Shown here piece by piece: positions 7,373-10,087 of a DNA stretch of 10,087 nucleotides. Both the position numbers and the translations under genes were made by a program. The stretch lies in assembly GCA_943914745.1 (NCBI GenBank), contig CALUDF010000083.1, positions 1-10,087 of the forward strand, in the 5' to 3' direction. This stretch comes from an uncultured Bacteriovorax sp. (GTDB lineage: Bacteria > Bdellovibrionota > Bacteriovoracia > Bacteriovoracales > Bacteriovoracaceae). Under the pieces are notes generated by a model. It worked only from the letters and a program-made list of their open reading frames with translations, was not told the DNA's origin and did not search any database. The first letter of the stretch is position 1. The number at the start of each line of letters is the position of its first letter.

Positions 7373-8136
7373 AGTTCAATACCTTTTTGAAGCATCTTTC
7401 TGATTGTTATGAAATCAGGGTTTTTTGTGTATTCGGGTTTGGGTGAAATATTGTCCTTTTCTATCGGAATTTTTTGGGTCTCTTTGATGATTTTTACCAC
7501 TTTTGCCATTTCAATTCCTTCGATTTTTGAACTCTCCAGAATAAGCCTTGCAAAATTCTTGCGAAGAGGGTTTTGTCCCGGAGTACTTGTTTCGATTCGT
7601 CGGATAATGGAGCCATTGTCGATTTTTTTCTCCATCACATGGATTGAAAAACCACTCGGGCGATCGAAGTAAAGGGCCCAGAGATCACACATCGTTCCGC
7701 GAAAGTCGGGAAGGAGTCCGTGGTGGATGTTAATGGCCCCGAGGCGAGGGAGTTTTAGAATTTTACTTTTGTAGATAAATCTTGTGCGCGCGTTGATGAT
7801 CAGGTCAATTTTTTGTGATTTCACGAATTGATGAAAGTCGGGTGAGTTGGGGTTATTGAAAAAATGCAGAGGGATATTATATTTTTTAGACAGGGTACTT
7901 CGGTCTTTAAAAAGAGCTGTGAAAGTGTTTTTGATGAGAGAAAAACCTATCTGGCGAGCGCCCATTAAGGCGAGGGCAAGACCTCTTAGCGTGAGGATGG
8001 GGGAGTTGTTTTTTAGAACGACTAGCTCGACTCCAAGGTCACTTTCTCCTTGGAGGTCCCTAAAGAGCCCCTCGAGAAAGTGGTTGTAGTTTCCGGGCAC
8101 AAAGGTGACTTCACTAGTAACTACTAGGATTTTCAT
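7369..8136 (-). CDS. Formyltransferase-fold protein (Fmt/PurN/sugar N-formyltransferase superfamily)
   Basis: 255 residues starting MKILVVTSE. The catalytic signature of folate-dependent formyltransferases is present: Asn115 in IINARTRF, His138 in NIHHGLLPDFRG (136-147) and Asp173 in KIDNGSII (171-178). The LLP-x-x-RG loop is kept, though the common Pro-Ser after the catalytic His is His-Gly here. Family members transfer a formyl group from N10-formyl-tetrahydrofolate to an amine (methionyl-tRNA, GAR, amino sugars). The protein is shorter than Fmt and has no obvious second OB-fold domain, so a small-molecule amine acceptor is more likely than tRNA, but the substrate is unknown. An in-frame TTG at 8151 would add five residues; ATG at 8136 is preferred because GGAGA (8141-8145) sits 4-5 nt before it and would otherwise lie inside the coding region. 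First gene of the four-gene operon; its TGA overlaps the next ATG. Confidence 0.85.
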   Translation of the reverse strand: MKILVVTSEVTFVPGNYNHFLEGLFRDLQGESDLGVELVVLKNNSPILTLRGLALALMGARQIGFSLIKNTFTALFKDRSTLSKKYNIPLHFFNNPNSPDFHQFVKSQKIDLIINARTRFIYKSKILKLPRLGAINIHHGLLPDFRGTMCDLWALYFDRPSGFSIHVMEKKIDNGSIIRRIETSTPGQNPLRKNFARLILESSKIEGIEMAKVVKIIKETQKIPIEKDNISPKPEYTKNPDFITIRKMLQKGIEL

Positions 8137-8162
8137 CTGATCTCCAATCAAGCGTTATTTAT

Positions 8163-8191
8163 AGTTTAGACAAGTAATGTATTTTTTTCAA
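8163..8191 (-). promoter_or_regulatory. Candidate sigma70-type promoter for the four-gene operon
   Basis: On the minus strand, TTGAAA (8191-8186) and TAAACT (8168-8163) are separated by 17 bp, about 27 bp upstream of the formyltransferase ATG. The -35 is a good match and the -10 is moderate (4 of 6). An overlapping TATAAA just downstream is an alternative -10 with poorer spacing. The surrounding DNA is AT-rich, so chance matches are possible. Confidence 0.35.
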
Positions 8192-8206
8192 AGAAATGTG
8201 AAATCC

Positions 8207-8229
8207 CCCCTCGGAAAATCTTAGAGGGG
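8207..8229. repeat. Inverted repeat / short hairpin upstream of the lipid-kinase gene
   Basis: CCCCTC (8207-8212) and GAGGGG (8224-8229) can pair around an 11-nt loop. No T run follows on either strand, so it is not a classical terminator. It could be an operator half-site pair or a leader hairpin; function is unknown. Confidence 0.45.
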
Positions 8230-8260
8230 TATTATTGATCATTAGCACAAATGAGGATTT

Positions 8261-9226
8261 ATGCAGAATATCTCGGTCTATCTCAACCAAAGGGCCTCAA
8301 ATGGCGGTCATGACTGGCAAGCACAGATCAATAACGCCCTTTTTAGAAGCAAGATTGAGTACCCGTTATCTTCTAACATGGAAGAGCTCTATGCCAATTT
8401 AAGCCGCGACATTGAAAACAACGTAGATGCTGTTTTGTCTGTCGGAGGTGACGGTACTGTTCATACTATCATTCAAAAATTAGCTGGAACTGATATTGGT
8501 CTTTTAGTTGTCCCTGGAGGCACGGCCAATGACTTTGCCAGAACCATGGGATCGAGCTCGAATATTAAAAAGATTGCTCAGACCATCCGACTCAACACCA
8601 GAAAAAAAATCGACTTAATCAATATTAATGGACGCTTCATGGCCACCAATGGAGGCCTGGGGTTTGCCGCTGAGATTGCCAGTGACATCAACGCCATTCG
8701 ATTGGAGTTCCCGCAATTTAAGGGCCTCATGAAACTCTCGGGAAAAAATATCTATTCACTTTTTGCGGCCAAAAGGCTCATGAGTCGCGAAGTGACGAGC
8801 TATAAATTTAAGCTTGAGTCTAATGAGCTCACAGATGTTTTTTATGCACCACTTGTCTTAATTAATAACCAGCCAGTTTTGGCCGGAAGTTTTGAAGTGG
8901 CCCCCCATACCAATCACCAGGATGGAAAATTCAACCTGACCATCTTTAAGCACACCAACAAGCTTGAGCTCATTGCGTGTGTCCTTAAGATTTTAAGTGG
9001 AAGATTTCCCACTGATGACCCGAACATTGTAAGTCTGGAGACGACAGAAGCGAAGATTGAGCTTCTAGACGGCGCGGATGAGCTGGCCTTTTTTGGCGAT
9101 GGCGAAGTTTTTCCAAAAAACAGAAAATGGCATATTAAATGTTACCCGAATTTCTTAAATGTCTTTTCACCAAAAGATCAATTAGACTTAGAGAATTTCA
9201 GCGGACAAATTGTCAGCTTAACATAA
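8261..9226 (+). CDS. Diacylglycerol kinase-family (DagK/YegS/LCB5-like) lipid kinase
   Basis: 321 residues, a normal length for bacterial soluble DgkB/YegS-type lipid kinases. The N-terminal catalytic domain opens with ISVYLNQRASNGG (the family's Asn/Gly opening motif), then has the nucleotide-binding VGGDGTVHTI (61-70) and PGGTANDFAR (85-94). The C-terminal domain carries NGGLGFAAEIA (130-140), DGKFNLTIF (221-229) and FFGDGE (277-282), the last matching the conserved DGE near the active site. These enzymes phosphorylate diacylglycerol, sphingoid bases or related lipid alcohols with ATP at the inner membrane face. The exact lipid cannot be assigned; it may be the cell's housekeeping DAG recycling or a product of the neighbouring locus. 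The ATG at 8261 follows GAGGA with only 3 nt spacing. The gene is followed after 6 bp by the SDR gene, so the two are probably co-transcribed, divergent from the UbiA/ligase operon. Confidence 0.93.
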   Translation: MQNISVYLNQRASNGGHDWQAQINNALFRSKIEYPLSSNMEELYANLSRDIENNVDAVLSVGGDGTVHTIIQKLAGTDIGLLVVPGGTANDFARTMGSSSNIKKIAQTIRLNTRKKIDLININGRFMATNGGLGFAAEIASDINAIRLEFPQFKGLMKLSGKNIYSLFAAKRLMSREVTSYKFKLESNELTDVFYAPLVLINNQPVLAGSFEVAPHTNHQDGKFNLTIFKHTNKLELIACVLKILSGRFPTDDPNIVSLETTEAKIELLDGADELAFFGDGEVFPKNRKWHIKCYPNFLNVFSPKDQLDLENFSGQIVSLT

Positions 9227-9232
9227 ACAATC

Positions 9233-10087
9233 ATGAATATTTTAATCACAGGTGGCACAGGTTTTTTAGGCGGATACTTAGTCCGTCTCTTGTCTGCCCA
9301 GTTTGATGTGGTCTATGTGCTCTCGCGCCAGGGAGAACTTGCCAAATTTAGCGATCTAAAAAATGTCATTTACTTAAAAGGCGATATTACTAATTTGGAA
9401 GTCATTGCCCTTGAAGGTGAGGAGAGACAAAAACTCCTTTTAGATATCGACGTCGTCGTTCATGCAGCGGCCCTTTATGATCTCACGGCCACTCGCACAG
9501 CTTCTTTCTTACAGAATGTGGTAGGCACTCAAAACGTCCTTCATTTAATTGGAACCATGAAGAACCTCAAGGCCTTTTATTACATCTCAACAATTGCCGT
9601 AGGCGACATGAATACGTTTTTCCTAGAGGAGAATGTCCTTCCTAAGAGATCTGATTTTAAAGACAGTTATTCTGAAACAAAATACCTTGCCGAGCAGATT
9701 GTCCGCGAAAGCGCAGGAACAAGATTTGTCACGAGAATTTTAAGACCTGCCATCATCGTAGGTGATTCTGAGACAGGGGAGATGCCTAAAGTCGATGGGC
9801 CTTATTATTTCCTGGAAGCCTTTTTGAAATACTCACGGGCCCTAAAATATGTCCCGATTGCGCCACTTAGTTATAATCCACGAGCAAAACTTCCTATCAT
9901 TCCAGTTGATCATTGCGCTCGGTTTATTTCACTTTTAATTCAAAGAGAGAGCTACAAACCAGAAATTAAAACTTATCACTTAGTGAGTTCGGAGCTTCCC
10001 ACTCTCCAGGAGTTTTTAGGTGATCTCAACAGAAAGTTCGGCCTTAAAACTTTCTATCTTCCGGTCAAAGAGAATCCTCTACATAAT
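9233..10087 (+). CDS. Extended SDR oxidoreductase, fatty-acyl-reductase/NAD_binding_4-like (3' end cut off)
   Basis: Partial gene: it starts with ATG at 9233 and stays open to the window end (285 residues). The Rossmann NAD(P) motif is TGGTGFLGG (6-14), the catalytic pair is Tyr146 and Lys150 in YSETK, and Ser119 in YISTIAV is the likely third residue. HAAALYDL (77-84) is the usual strand-4 motif. RILRPAIIVGDSETGEMPK (168-186) followed by DGPYYFL (188-194) is characteristic of SDRs related to fatty-acyl-CoA reductases and thioester-reductase domains, rather than of nucleotide-sugar epimerases. It probably uses NAD(P)H to reduce or oxidise an acyl or hydroxy-lipid substrate; the substrate is unknown. 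No Shine-Dalgarno is evident in the 6-bp gap after the lipid kinase (TAA at 9224-9226), suggesting translational coupling. The protein may have a further C-terminal domain outside the window. Confidence 0.87.
   Translation, partial: MNILITGGTGFLGGYLVRLLSAQFDVVYVLSRQGELAKFSDLKNVIYLKGDITNLEVIALEGEERQKLLLDIDVVVHAAALYDLTATRTASFLQNVVGTQNVLHLIGTMKNLKAFYYISTIAVGDMNTFFLEENVLPKRSDFKDSYSETKYLAEQIVRESAGTRFVTRILRPAIIVGDSETGEMPKVDGPYYFLEAFLKYSRALKYVPIAPLSYNPRAKLPIIPVDHCARFISLLIQRESYKPEIKTYHLVSSELPTLQEFLGDLNRKFGLKTFYLPVKENPLHN

Larger units (their letters stand above)
8137..8260. promoter_or_regulatory. Divergent intergenic control region
   Basis: 124 bp between the divergently transcribed formyltransferase (minus) and lipid-kinase (plus) genes. 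It must hold the promoters or leaders of both transcription units unless the plus-strand pair is read from elsewhere. It is AT-rich on the left and contains an inverted repeat on the right. For the plus strand, TATTAT (8230-8235) resembles a -10 element, but no convincing -35 lies 17 bp upstream. GAGGA (8253-8257) serves as ribosome-binding site for the lipid kinase, unusually close (3 nt) to its ATG. Confidence 0.6.

Noticed and set aside
7369..8151. Formyltransferase start at TTG 8151
   Set aside because: It would place the GGAGA ribosome-binding site inside the gene; the ATG at 8136 has correct spacing and begins the beta strand directly.
8207..8229. Rho-independent terminator upstream of the lipid kinase
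   Set aside because: The stem is only 6 bp with an 11-nt loop and no T run on either strand, and it lies between divergent genes where a terminator is not expected.
1..10087. tRNA genes, CRISPR arrays, insertion sequences, toxin-antitoxin or phage-defence modules
   Set aside because: Both strands are almost fully occupied by the seven genes listed, and the two gaps (40 and 124 bp) hold no repeats or RNA-gene-like structure beyond the hairpins reported.

Overview
The window looks like chromosomal DNA from a Gram-negative bacterium of moderate-to-low GC. The style of the proteins (Lys/Phe/Ile-rich, a secreted subtilase, tightly packed accessory operons) suggests a relative of Bdellovibrio/Bacteriovorax/Peredibacter. 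This is a guess from general resemblance: no rRNA or other phylogenetic marker is present. There is no tRNA, CRISPR array, insertion sequence or phage gene.

Layout. (1) Positions 1-1314, plus strand: the C-terminal 437 residues of a subtilisin-like (S8) serine protease whose start lies outside the window. (2) Positions 1324-1356: a strong bidirectional terminator between two convergent genes. (3) Positions 1355-8136, minus strand, transcribed right to left: a compact four-gene operon. In order of transcription it encodes a formyltransferase-fold enzyme (255 aa), an alpha/beta-hydrolase fused to an acyl-adenylate-forming (ANL) ligase (802 aa), a UbiA-type membrane prenyltransferase (299 aa) and a rifampin-phosphotransferase-like dikinase (899 aa). 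The junctions are a 4-bp ATGA overlap, a 2-bp gap and a 7-bp gap, so these genes are almost certainly co-expressed. (4) Positions 8137-8260: a 124-bp divergent control region. (5) Positions 8261-10087, plus strand: a diacylglycerol/lipid-kinase family protein (321 aa), followed after 6 bp by an extended SDR reductase of the fatty-acyl-reductase/NAD_binding_4 type, cut off by the window end after 285 residues.

How the genes may work together. The minus-strand operon combines carboxylate activation (ligase), ester or lactone hydrolysis (hydrolase), membrane prenyl transfer (UbiA), ATP-dependent dikinase phosphorylation or condensation, and one-carbon transfer. The divergent pair adds a lipid kinase and a reductase. 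Together this resembles a small biosynthetic or lipid-tailoring locus that does not match any pathway I can name. The grouping is seen directly in the sequence; the product is unknown, and its membrane or isoprenoid-lipid nature is inference. The hydrolase-ligase order recalls OleBC fusions of olefin/beta-lactone biosynthesis, but the hydrolase nucleophile is Ser instead of the Asp of OleB, and no OleA-like thiolase is visible.
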